A DNA stretch of 64,000 nucleotides from Aedes albopictus. Taxonomy: Eukaryota; Arthropoda; Insecta; Diptera; Culicidae. Each line of letters begins with the position of its first letter. Within the stretch, counting starts at the first letter, position 1. Shown here one piece after another: positions 1 to 9,900 of the stretch. The translations under genes were made by a program, and so were the position numbers. The stretch covers positions 377,208,706 to 377,272,705 of the forward strand of contig NC_085137.1 of assembly GCF_035046485.1 (NCBI RefSeq), written 5' to 3'. The notes below the pieces were generated by a model that was given only the letters and a program-made list of their open reading frames with translations, ran no database searches and was not told the origin of the DNA.

Positions 1-207
1 TCCAAGAATTCTTCCAAGTTCTAGGTACTTTTTAGATTTTTCAGAATTCCGTCAGAGGTTTTCCTACGAATTTCACCAGGTACTCCCACATAAATCCTCT
101 AGGCAATGTTCCTTTGATTTTTTTCTTTTAGAATTTACCCGTGGATTCTTCCTCTCCTGAAATTCATTCAAAAAATCATTAAGAAATTCCTACAAAAATC
201 TTATATA
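1..207. repeat. Degenerate TTCC/AGGAATT minisatellite, pyrimidine-rich on +
   Basis: The stretch is built from loose variants of 'attcctccaggaattcttcc', the same degenerate repeat that recurs throughout the window. No gene is visible. The Helitron that follows is inserted in it. Confidence 0.5.
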
Positions 208-460
208 TCTATATATAAAAATGTAGTTGCATACGTGGGACCGCGCATAACTTGCGAACCGAGGGTCCGATTTGGGTCATCTTAGTTTTGTTCTGTTAGT
301 TTTCACCCAAGGAAGGTTTATGAGCCATAAAACATGGACAAATTGAGAGTTTTTGAAAATCCATTCTTCATACATTTTGAACGGGGACTTGGACTTGGCT
401 AAACACTTGAAATGTCAAAAAACGCAGTTGGCAAGACAAAGTTTTGCCGTGGTCAGCTAG
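208..460 (+). mobile_element. Non-autonomous Helitron (about 253 bp)
   Basis: The element begins with TC (208-209) in an AT-rich 5' end and finishes with CAGCTAG (454-460). A GC-rich hairpin (GGCAA 430-434 paired with TTGCC 444-448) sits 8 bases before the terminal CTAG. The base before it is A (207) and the base after is T (461), the A/T target expected of Helitrons. There is no terminal inverted repeat and no coding capacity, so it would depend on a Rep/helicase supplied elsewhere. The family name is not known to me. Confidence 0.72.
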
Positions 461-639
<179 letters not shown>

Positions 640-654
640 ATTTTTCCGAAGGTT

Positions 655-1185
655 GTCTGTAGGATATTTTTTTATCCATACCCATATTAAATCCACGAGT
701 TCTTCCATCAATTTCTCAAAAAATCTGTATGTGCTTCAGAAATTCTTCCGAGTCTTACAAAAATCCTTCAGGGATTCCTCCAAGGATTTTTTTTTCAGTA
801 ATTCATCGAAGGAGTGCTTCGTTAGTCTTCCAAGAAATCCTCCAGGAAGTCTTCCTATCATTCATGTATACACTCTTAATAGGATTCCCTTATAAGTCTT
901 TCAAAAAATCCTCCAGAAATGCTTCCAACAGTTCCTTCAGGAGTTCGTCCAGAGATTCCTTCAGGAATTCTACCAAGGATTCCTACAGAAATGCTTGCAA
1001 GTATTCCTCAAGGATTTCTTCAAGAAAACTTTCAAGGATTCCATCATAAGGAAGGAATTTTATCGACTGAGGAGCTGCCAGTGCATTTTTATGTGTCTTC
1101 CAAGAAATCCCGCAGAAACTCTTCCAAAGATTCCTTCAAGATTTTTTTAAGGTTCCTCCTGATTTTTTTTTAAAAGATTCCTTCG
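655..1185. repeat. Degenerate minisatellite block, pyrimidine-rich on +
   Basis: Diverged copies of 'ttcctccaggaattcttcc' in head-to-tail order, all with C/T on the plus strand. The open frames here (for example around 729-1049) encode repeated Ser/Phe/Lys-rich strings that follow the repeat and match no protein family I know. Confidence 0.7.
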
Positions 1186-1194
1186 GAAATTCCA

Positions 1195-1343
1195 ATTCTT
1201 TCTTTGCCTGCCATTGCATGAATTTGTATATTGTGAGGCAAGCACAATGATCTACTATGCCCAGGGAGTCGAGAAAATGTTCTCGACTGGAACGGGAATC
1301 GAACCCGCCGTCTCCGGATTGGTGATCCATAGCCTAGGTTAAC
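1195..1343 (-). mobile_element. Feilai: Feilai SINE fragment (5' half)
   Basis: Read on the minus strand, this matches the first ~150 bases of the full Feilai copy at 52761: the 'gagacggcgggttcgattcc' B-box region, then 'gactccctgggcata', ending at 'gcaatggcaggcaaaga'. The A-box segment (tagtggttaag) is deleted and the 3' half is missing, so it cannot be active. Confidence 0.8.
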
Positions 1344-1349
1344 AAAAAA

Positions 1350-1800
1350 CCCGATTCTTTATAAGTCATCCAAGAAATCCTCTAGGAATTCTTCCCTTTA
1401 GCATTTTTATCCAATGATTCCTACAGAAATTCTTTCGAATATTCCTTTAGGACTTTTTCCAAGGATTTCTACGGGATCTTTTCCAATGAATTTTTATAAT
1501 TGCTCTAAGAAATACACTAAGATTGCTTTCAAGGGTTCATCAAAAAATGCTTCTAAATATTTCTTAGAATTCTTTAGAAAATATTCCTTCAGAAACTTTT
1601 TCCAAAGATTCCATCAGCAATGCTTCCAAAGATTCCTCCAGAAACTCTTCAAAGGATTTCTCCAGGAGTTCTTCCATGTGTTTTGTTAGGGTTCACCTAA
1701 GATCTAGGACTCTCTGTGGGATTTTTTTTTCCAAAAACATCATTGAGGAATTTTAAGAATTCCATCAGAGGTTTTCCAACGAGTTTCAACAGGTATTTTT
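1350..1800. repeat. Degenerate minisatellite block, pyrimidine-rich on +
   Basis: Continuation of the same degenerate repeat seen at 655-1185, with the same strand polarity, after the Feilai insertion. No coding signal. Confidence 0.65.
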
Positions 1801-2037
1801 CCTAGAATTTCTTGGCCAGTTATGCTCCCAGGTGCCTCCTCCTACAATTTGTGTGATCTCTTTCTTTTTCTTTTATCCTATATTAAAAAAAACTAGGTAC
1901 GTGTTTTTTTTCCTTTACTAAAAATATATCATATCATATCATATCATAAGATCATCATATTTCTTCTTGAGTACAATCCCAAATTAATTTCCATGGAGAA
2001 GTACCAATACTGACAGTATTTAACGGCAGACAATTAA

Positions 2038-2604
2038 TCGTTCCATAATAAATACAAAATTTCCCATAAATAATTTCAAAAGTCCCAGTGAAGAAACAGG
2101 GGTGTAAGCAGTAATAAATAACAAAAGTTCCATAAACAAATAGAAAATGCATAAATAAATCATCAAGCAATTGCTCGGTAAATTGCAATCATAGTTACGC
2201 AAGCTTTTCAGTCGATTCAGTCATATAAGTGCGATTCAGCATTTCACTGTCTCATACTTTTCTGCATTTGCTTTTCATGGGTAATTTCGTCATTTTTTAT
2301 TGCATTTTTTGAATTTTTTATTGCTTTTTCGATATTTTTTTATTGTGAATTTTCTAATTTATTATGGAAAAATCGGATTTATTTCTGGAAAATTCGAAGT
2401 TTTTTGGTGGGAAAATTGGCTTTTTTTATTGCAACAGTTGAATTATTCATTGCATTTTTGACGTTTTTAATTGCTCAAAAATCAATTATTTATGGAAACT
2501 TTTGATTTATTTATGCACTTTTCTATTTGTTTATGGAACTTTTGTTATTTATTACTGCTTACACCCCTGTTTCTTCACTGGGACTTTTGGAATTATTTAT
2601 GACG
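2038..2604. mobile_element. Foldback element with ~105-bp inverted arms
   Basis: The left arm (about 2062-2165) and right arm (about 2495-2604) are near-perfect reverse complements; both contain 'gaagaaacaggggtgtaagc' or its complement. The central ~330 bases are extremely AT-rich with runs such as 'tttttattgc'. There is no coding capacity. No clear target duplication was found, so exact ends are uncertain. Confidence 0.75.
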
Positions 2605-3500
2605 AATGATCACTTTCTTATGAGTCGTTTATATTTTAGCCGTATTTAACTGGCACATAGTAACAGACGCAACAATTAGAACAAATTTTATTAAAAAACA
2701 TCATCACGAAAACGTAATCGTGCTGTGTTCGGCCGGGCCACCACTAGGTGGCGGTAGTGAGCAAACGTCAAACAGAAAAACAATGCCAGCGTCGCAAATG
2801 TTCCAATGACCACCTACTGAATACTTGAATCATTCGTTAAAAAAGTGATCGATGGGAATCGATCAGAGTGTGACGTCTGTTTTTCTGTGATAAAGGAGTG
2901 ACTCCGATTTTACAAAGCCAGCACTGCCGATAAATAGTACGCTGTGCTCTGGGCAATATTTGGATCGTTACTAATGTTGTTCGCAGATGTTTTATTAATT
3001 TGAACACTTTTAGTGGAAAAAAAAAATATAAAATTCAAACGAAAAACTCGATTGAAACAATTGAAAACATGATTGATGACCTGAAAAGCTTGCCTTCGTG
3101 TACCGTGCATAGCTCTGAACGAAGTTGAAATTTGTTGAACGAATATGACAAGACAAATTATTCTACCTTCCAAACATAATCAGCCGTTCGCTTGCAGGGA
3201 AGTTTTCACTGTCGACACAAAACAAACACCTTGTTAGATTTTATCCGATACAAATTGATTTTATTTTGTACAACAATACAAGTTCTGTTTTCGAAAAAAG
3301 TTGAAAACTATCTCATCCTGTTGGAGCCGGATGCAATCGAGGAACTGTACGGTTTATTCAAGAAAATAACTGCTCCTGGGATGGTTGGTGGCAGATGGTT
3401 CCACAAGTTGCAATCGCTTCGATAGGTAGTAAAGAGCGAAAGGCGTGAAGATAGTTTGCAATTAATAGCCCGAGTTTCAGTATTAAACTTTATGATTCAA
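2605..3500. other. Region downstream of TpnC; no gene seen
   Basis: This ~900-base stretch carries one transposon end near 2870-2889 ('gtctgtttttctgtg', similar to the MITE termini at 7151 and 45453). The rest is unassigned. The open frames at 2910-3173 (-) and 3192-3425 (+) show no recognisable domain. Confidence 0.4.
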
Positions 3501-3523
3501 TAAACACCGCTGTTGGCCACGCG

Positions 3524-3529
3524 TTTAAT
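3524..3529 (-). terminator. Candidate TpnC poly(A) signal (ATTAAA)
   Basis: On the minus strand an ATTAAA hexamer lies about 400 bases past the TpnC stop codon, followed within ~25 bases by a GU-rich stretch (ggtgtttattg). No AATAAA occurs between the stop codon and this site on that strand. A 3' UTR of roughly 400 nt is plausible, but transcript data are needed for the true end. Confidence 0.35.
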
Positions 3530-3928
3530 TTCAAACTATCCTCTCCACCCCCGGAGGTCACCTAGGGACTCTCTTGTACAGTGTGCATCGAATGGATTTT
3601 CTTTTCTTTTGTTTTATGTTTTTCTCTGATCTTCTCCCTCGGTGGTAGCAAATAAAAGCTTTGCTCTCGCCCATTCCTACGGTTTCACTGTCTAAAAACA
3701 CGTACATTCAATATCTCTGGTTCTAGCTACTGACTGACTGTGCTACTGCGCGATTTTATAACGTTACCAAGTTGGATTCTCAAATAGAGAGAGCAAGGTG
3801 GAAAATTTAAGCTAACATTATCGAGATAGAGTAGAAGGTAATTAAATATTAAAACGAACATTAAGCTAGCAAAAGTTGGATGGTACACTGAGTTGGACGG
3901 GGGGAAACCGACCGCCGACGAGCAGGAT

Positions 3929-3963
3929 TTAGTCGTCTCCGCCAGTCATGACTTCCATGAATT
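3929..3963 (-). CDS. TpnC: TpnC exon 4 (C-terminus)
   Basis: These 35 bases complete the split Glu codon (residue 143) and encode [11 protein letters not shown] followed by TAA (3929-3931). The acceptor is tttgcag ending at 3964. The intron therefore cuts EF-hand loop IV just before its last, calcium-coordinating Glu. Confidence 0.95.
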
Positions 3964-6900
3964 CTGCAAAAGAGGTTGGATATTAGATCTTCTGTGAATT
4001 TGTTTGGGGTTATTTCTTGCCTTAGCAACGTTCCATGTTCTACCTGGTTTTAATAATTGAAATCATCAGAGTGATGATTGAAACCATGATAAAACCCAAA
4101 CCATTACCAAGGACTATCAAAAGCAACTTACCATCGAAGTCAACGGTTCCGGAACCGTCGGAATCGATTTCCTCGATCATCATGTCCAAATCGTCGTTGG
4201 TCAGGTTGTCGTCCAGCTCCTTTAGGATTTCGCGCAACACCTGGGTGGTGATGTAGCCGTTGCCTTCCTTGTCGTACAGACGGAAGGCTTCCTTCAGCTC
4301 CTGCTGCATGGCTTCGGCATCCTCCTCAACCAGGAACCGGGCGGCCAGGGTAACGAATTCCTCGAACTCCAGCTCACCGGAACCGTCAGCGTCGACCTCG
4401 TCGATAATTTCCTTGAGCAGCTTGTCGTCCAGCTGGTGACCCAGCATGCTCAGGATGGTACCGACCATCTGGGTGCCGATGCATCCCTTCTTCTCCTGAT
4501 CGAACGCGTTGAAGGCGTTTCTCAACACTGTGGAATGCAGAAGAAAACGAGAACGACCATTAGTCTGAATTGTGACAATGCTCAGTGTCTTAATGGAGCT
4601 TAATATCGATACAATTGGCTGTCGCGGGGCGTGAAGCGAGAAGTCGCTTTTGTATGCTTCAATGCCCAGACAGAGGGTACTTTGAGCGGGATTTTCCCGC
4701 ATTAAGGCAATTCAATTTGTCTGTGGGCTGCTGACGACGAAGGGTGCAAGAGAAACAAGACAAGGTAGAGAGCTTTGGAAAATTCCAAATGGCGAGCACG
4801 TTCCGTACTTGATGAGATATTAATAGAGGTGCCAATTTAATTAGAGCTGCGCTGATGCTCGAGCAGTGCAGAAGCGAACTCACTGCTGCTCGGGGTGCAT
4901 AATTTGAAGATGAATTGTATCATTGGGTGGTGGAGCCATGCCACTGAAGTAGTCGATAAGCGATGGTGCTTTACATATTTATACTGTTGCAGGTTTCGGT
5001 TGCGGTTTCATTCGTGGTAGCAAACTTTCAAGAATTAAATAAGCTCACCATAAGTCACAGATTGAGTTACCGTTTCTTATCAAACATCAATGACTCAAAC
5101 ACTCTGTTGCGCTAATGATAATTCAAACTTTTTGCGACAAATCGATCTGCACCCAAACGAAAGGGAAAATCCCTGAAAAAAAACATTGAAGAATTCTAGG
5201 AAAGATCTCTGAAAAGTCCCAGAAGATATTTCTCAAGGAAATGGGTTTTTAAATTTAAGAAAATGTATTGATTTTTTTGATTTTTAAAAGTACCTCTTTC
5301 AGAGCCACTGATATTTTTTCAGATTTTTAGAACATTATTTTGGTATTATAACTCAATTTCACATAGGTTTTTTGGAACCATCTTTTAACAGCTTGGCAAC
5401 TGCTTGACAGCTTCGCCCAGTACATGCCTTCGTTTGACGTGCAGATTCAGAATATGGAATTATCTCAACACCCCTGAAGAAGCCAATTGCCGGAGCAAAT
5501 TCTGGAACAGTCATTGCGGAACTTTCTTAAGACAATTTTTTAAGGGATTTCATAAGGATTTCTATTGAAATCACTACACCAAAACCTCCATCTAGGTAAC
5601 GACTTGAGAGTGCCTAAATAGAATTGTCACCTAAATAGATTCAGTTCTTCTAATGGTTTCGGCTTGCAGTCACAGAAATAAGCGTTGATTATTTTAATAA
5701 TCTCTTTTTCTTCGACGGTGAAACATCCGAAAAAGGTTCAAAGCGTAACAAAATTCCAGACGTCGCACAGTGGCGGGGCTCCATACAAATGTCGGACAAA
5801 ACCTAAAACTTTCTCCAAATGCGCTGAAATTCACATGTCTAGATAATTTGGGTGTGCTGAATCTATTTCTGGCATCAAAACTTACATAACTTGCATTATT
5901 TTTGTATGAAAGTAGGTTTAAAGTATTAAAATAACCTTATTTTTAATAAAAATAACACAGCGCAACATTTTTTTTGTCTCAAGAGCAAACTTATGTGTCT
6001 CCGAAGGATTTTGGGCTGCTGAATCCGAATCCGGGCTCAGATTTGCTCCAACACATCACAATTTTGAGCTATACCTCAATTTATAGGGCAAAATATGCGA
6101 TTTTGGGCTCTTTTGACTGCAAGTTATTAAGCATGGAAATATTTTTTTTAATCAATCAAAAGGTTAATTGTTCAATTAACATCTAAATTAACGACTCATG
6201 CAAAATATTTCGTTTTACCTAATCAAATTCGATAGATTTATGCATTTTATGTGAGTATGAAAACTAGCATGCAACTTTTGGAGGGTGACTTGTATGGGAA
6301 ATATCGTACCTAACATAAATCGCTTAAAACTATCAAATTCGATTTGGTAAAACGAAATATTTTGCATGAGTCGTTAATTTAGATGTTAATTGACCTATTA
6401 ACCTTTTGATTGATTAAAAAAAATGTGTCCATGCTTAATAACTTGCAGTCAAAAAAGCCCAAAATCGCATATTTTTCCCTATAACAAATCTGAGCCCGGA
6501 TTCGGATTCAGCGGTCCAAAATCCTTCGGAGACACATAAGTTTGCTCTTGAGACAGACCAAAAGTTAATTTTTGTTACGCTGTGTAATAGAAGCTCATAA
6601 TAAATAAGTTGGCATCATGTTTATTTGTTTTAGAGTATAGTTTTAGTGCTCTATGTTGCAAAAAAAAGATTGGATAATATGTTAATCTACATAGTTTTTT
6701 GATGAAGCATGTAGAATTGTATAAAAATGCGAGTTAACAAGGCGAAATTGCTTCACACTTTTTATTAAGTGAGGGTTACATTCTATTCATCATGTCCGCT
6801 TATCACACAGCGATAATAACAATGATGACGATACCTCATACCACATCTATGTAGAACAAAAGTCGACAATACAAGCTCACAGCACAGACAAACAGTCATC

Positions 6901-9900
6901 TCATGCTACTCACTTCCCATTGATCCTCTTTAACAGTTAGTTCAAATAATCTCTAGTGCGTAAATCGTACGCTCATGGATCTAGCATCATTTTTGCTCCT
7001 GTTTGACGTTTGGTCACTACCGTCACCTAGTTAAGAGATTGCAAAACATTGGCATTGATTGGCGGTTTGATTGGCATTGAGCGATTATGTTCTCGTGACC
7101 ACTATTTAAATGGTTCCAATTTGTTCGAAGTGATACGTCTGTTTGTCTGTGCATTGGTCTCTGGTCACCATTTCAGTGGGTTTTTTGAGTTAATCATTAT
7201 TGAAATTAATGTCGCCGAATTTCCGAGAACGTATTTTAGCAAATGAAACCTTGGATGATTAGTTCATAAAATAATAAATATGCATATGTAGGGTACATTC
7301 GTTTTTGAATTTACAAGAAATCCTTTATTTCATTATACTTATTAAAAGGCAAACTACATATAGCTACTTAGTCTAATATAATCGATGAAAATACAGTCTA
7401 TCACAAAACCATTCAATAACCGCTCTGTTGTATTTTCTCAAAAAATGCACTTGTTGAATACAGTACCAACGTAATGCTGTCTCAAAAGATCGAATGCGCG
7501 ACAATAAACAGGTTAAAACCCCTCCCCAGTACATTCTGCATAAGTGATAACGCAACATATCAATATGCTACGATGACTTTTATATTCTGGACGGAAATTT
7601 TAAAAGATATTTTATAAGTTTACGTTCGAAAACAAAATTCATACATTTTGGACTGTTCCGCAACCATGCGTCTCCATTACAACTTTTTTTCAAAAAAGTA
7701 AATTTTTCGTTCTTAGCGCAGTTTTGCGCAGACAGTGACATATATCCCCAAAAACTAGACAAGATTTGGGGTTAGATGCAACACACCTGATCGTTCCGAA
7801 CTGTTTCATTAAAAAGTACTAGATCTATGTAGCCTGAATTTATAATCAAAAAAATCAGTAAAAGTTACATTTTTGGAATGGTCTATAAAAACAACAAATG
7901 TAAGCTAAGATTCAGATTGGATGTTGTAATGCCAAGGTTGAATGTATCCCAAAACAATAATAAAATTCATGGATTTCAATATCAGCTATATGTTACACAT
8001 TGCGACATTGAAATTATGGTTTGAAATTATTATGATAAAAACATATTATTCAGTACATAATTTTTCAACTTTGAAAAATTCCCCTGGACTCAATTTTGAT
8101 TCAATTGACTTGAAAATTTGGATTTTTCTTAGTTAAAGTATTTATAACAAAAGAAAAATATCAAAGCAATGAAATTTTGAGATGGAATTTTGAGGTTTTG
8201 TCCGGCCTTCGGCCACTGTGCGTCGAACAGTGTGTAAAAGCCCCATTAATTAACTTTCCTTTAACCTAGCAGGGGTACAAAAATTGTTAATGAGGTCATT
8301 TCACCTAAATCCCGACATACATCCGTGTAAATACGGCACTTCACAAGTTGTTTAACTTCGAGCCCTGAAGAAGATCCAAACCCGAGGATCGAAACGTCGA
8401 CGATGAATTAAAATAAACAACGCTTATTTCTGTGACTGCAAGCCGAAACCATTAGAAGTTCCACCAAAATCAGTCATCCTATCAACTAGATTCAGTTCAT
8501 TACCTAAATGGATTTGAAGATTGCAAAAAAGTTGAAGAAAAGCGAGTGACTTGGAGTTTCAGAGTGATTTCACGGGTGTTTCAGGCGCGCGTTGGGGGGG
8601 GGGGGGGGTGGTTGTGAGGTGGTCAGAGGCGTTGCACCGGGGTCAGGGGTGTTTTAGGGGAATTAGAGACCATTTCAGATAGCTTCGGCTGATTTTTGGA
8701 GAGTTTCAGAAACTCGTGAAACGCTTACGTTACGCCTGAGTAACGACGCAGGCGTTTTAGGGGTTTCTGAGAGTCTAAGGTGCGTTACATGGAGTCCGAA
8801 GGTGTTTTGGGAGTATTTACATGAAATAAACAATAAATAAATAAATAAATAAGGCATTTCAGAGAGCTTAAGAAGATTTTTGGCGAATTTCAAAGGCGTT
8901 CCTCAGGCGTTACGTAGGCGTTATCTGAGGTTTCTGAGGGTCTCAGGTGCGTTACACGGGGTCCGAGAGGGGTTTAGGGGGATTTCGAAGCCATTTCAGT
9001 AAGTTTAAGAGGATTTTTGGCGAGTTTCAGAGGTGTTACTCAGACGTTACGTAGGCGTTTTCGGGGGTTTGAGTCTCAGGTGCGTTACATGGGGTCCGAG
9101 GGGGTTTTAGGGGGATTTCGAGGGCATTTCAGAAAGCTTAAGAAATTTTTTGGCTAGTTGCAGAGGCCTTGCGCAGGCGTTTTCGAGGCTTTCGGAGGGT
9201 CTCAGGAGTGTTACCGGGAATTTTGAGGGGGGTTAAGAGGCCTACAGTTTCTGAAATACATTTTGGATCACAGCTCTTTAATAAGCTTCAAGGAGATTTC
9301 AGCAGCGCTTTAAAGCGTTTCAGGTGGTTTCAGAAAAGATTCAAGACGTTCCAACCTGTTTACGATTGTAGATCCGTTGACCTATACTCAAGCGAGCTCT
9401 TAGAGATTCTTTAGCAAACATTGAACTTACCACTTGTCAGCACAAAGTTGCATAAGGCTGCGCAAGCATGACTTTTATTCAATCATTTAAGCATACAAGT
9501 TAAGTATGTAGATGCGATGACTTATGCTCAAGGAGTTCTTAAGAAACCTCAAACAGTCCACTCCATTCCCGCTCATTGCTCCTTCTCCCTGAGCACGCCC
9601 TAAACTTCCATTAACTCCACTTGCAATTCCCTTAAACCAAGCTTATCCTTAATCTAAAACACTTCAAATGCTCTGAACACAATCAGATTCCATTTAGGTA
9701 ACGTTACCTAAATGGAGGGACCTAAATAGTTTTTACCTAAATGGATTCAACCTAAATGGAGGTTTGAGTGTAAAAGAATGTCTTTAAAAAATTAGTGAAA
9801 TAATTTATGCAGGAATCTCTGCTGAAATTTCTAAAAAAAATAAATAAATACAATAGGAATGTCTGGAAATTTTTCTTCATAAATTTTGAAATGTAATTCA

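Larger units (their letters stand above)
5766..8220. mobile_element. DNA transposon 'C' inserted in element B (TIR CACAGTGGC)
   Basis: The terminal inverted repeat is CACAGTGGC at 5766 and its complement ending at 8220; the similarity extends through 'cggacaaaacc' (about 5794-5803 versus 8195-8204). The flanks carry a CGTCG direct repeat (5761-5765 and 8221-8225). The interior is AT-rich and non-coding apart from two nested MITEs, so the copy is non-autonomous. Confidence 0.6.
5648..8486 (+). mobile_element. Retroelement 'B' (Penelope-like or retrozyme-like) with hammerhead-like motif
   Basis: The insertion is flanked by a perfect 12-bp direct repeat, TAGATTCAGTTC (5636-5647 and 8487-8498). 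A perfect 40-bp inverted repeat lies at 5647-5686 and 8419-8458 (shared core 'gtgactgcaagccgaaacc'). Subtracting transposon C leaves about 385 bases. The hammerhead-like motif at 8365-8398 sits just before the 3' inverted arm. A variable-length target duplication plus partial inverted ends is typical of Penelope-like elements; no reverse transcriptase is present. A second 3' end of the same family is near 34900-34980. Confidence 0.55.
5572..9770. mobile_element. Outer DNA transposon 'A' with CATTTAGGT subterminal repeats
   Basis: The left end (5572-5600) reads CACTACACCAAAACCTCC then ATCTAGGTAAC. The right end (about 9686-9770), reverse-complemented, reads CACTCAAACCTCCATTTAGG with several more CATTTAGGT units behind it. 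Inside lie, in order, a hammerhead-bearing retroelement, another transposon, two MITEs and a ~130-bp tandem repeat. No transposase frame is visible. No clear target duplication was found. A rearranged relative is at about 21430-23150. Confidence 0.65.

Noticed and set aside
4132..4527. Calmodulin
   Set aside because: Loops I and III lack the final Glu, and motifs such as [16 protein letters not shown] and LKELDD are those of insect troponin C.
4040..4702. A single 220-codon frame as the EF-hand gene
   Set aside because: Both ends run through splice sites: acceptor at 4528 and donor at 4131. Only 4132-4527 is exon.
8822..8852. Interrupting gene fragment in the 130-bp repeat
   Set aside because: It is an (aaat)n simple repeat.
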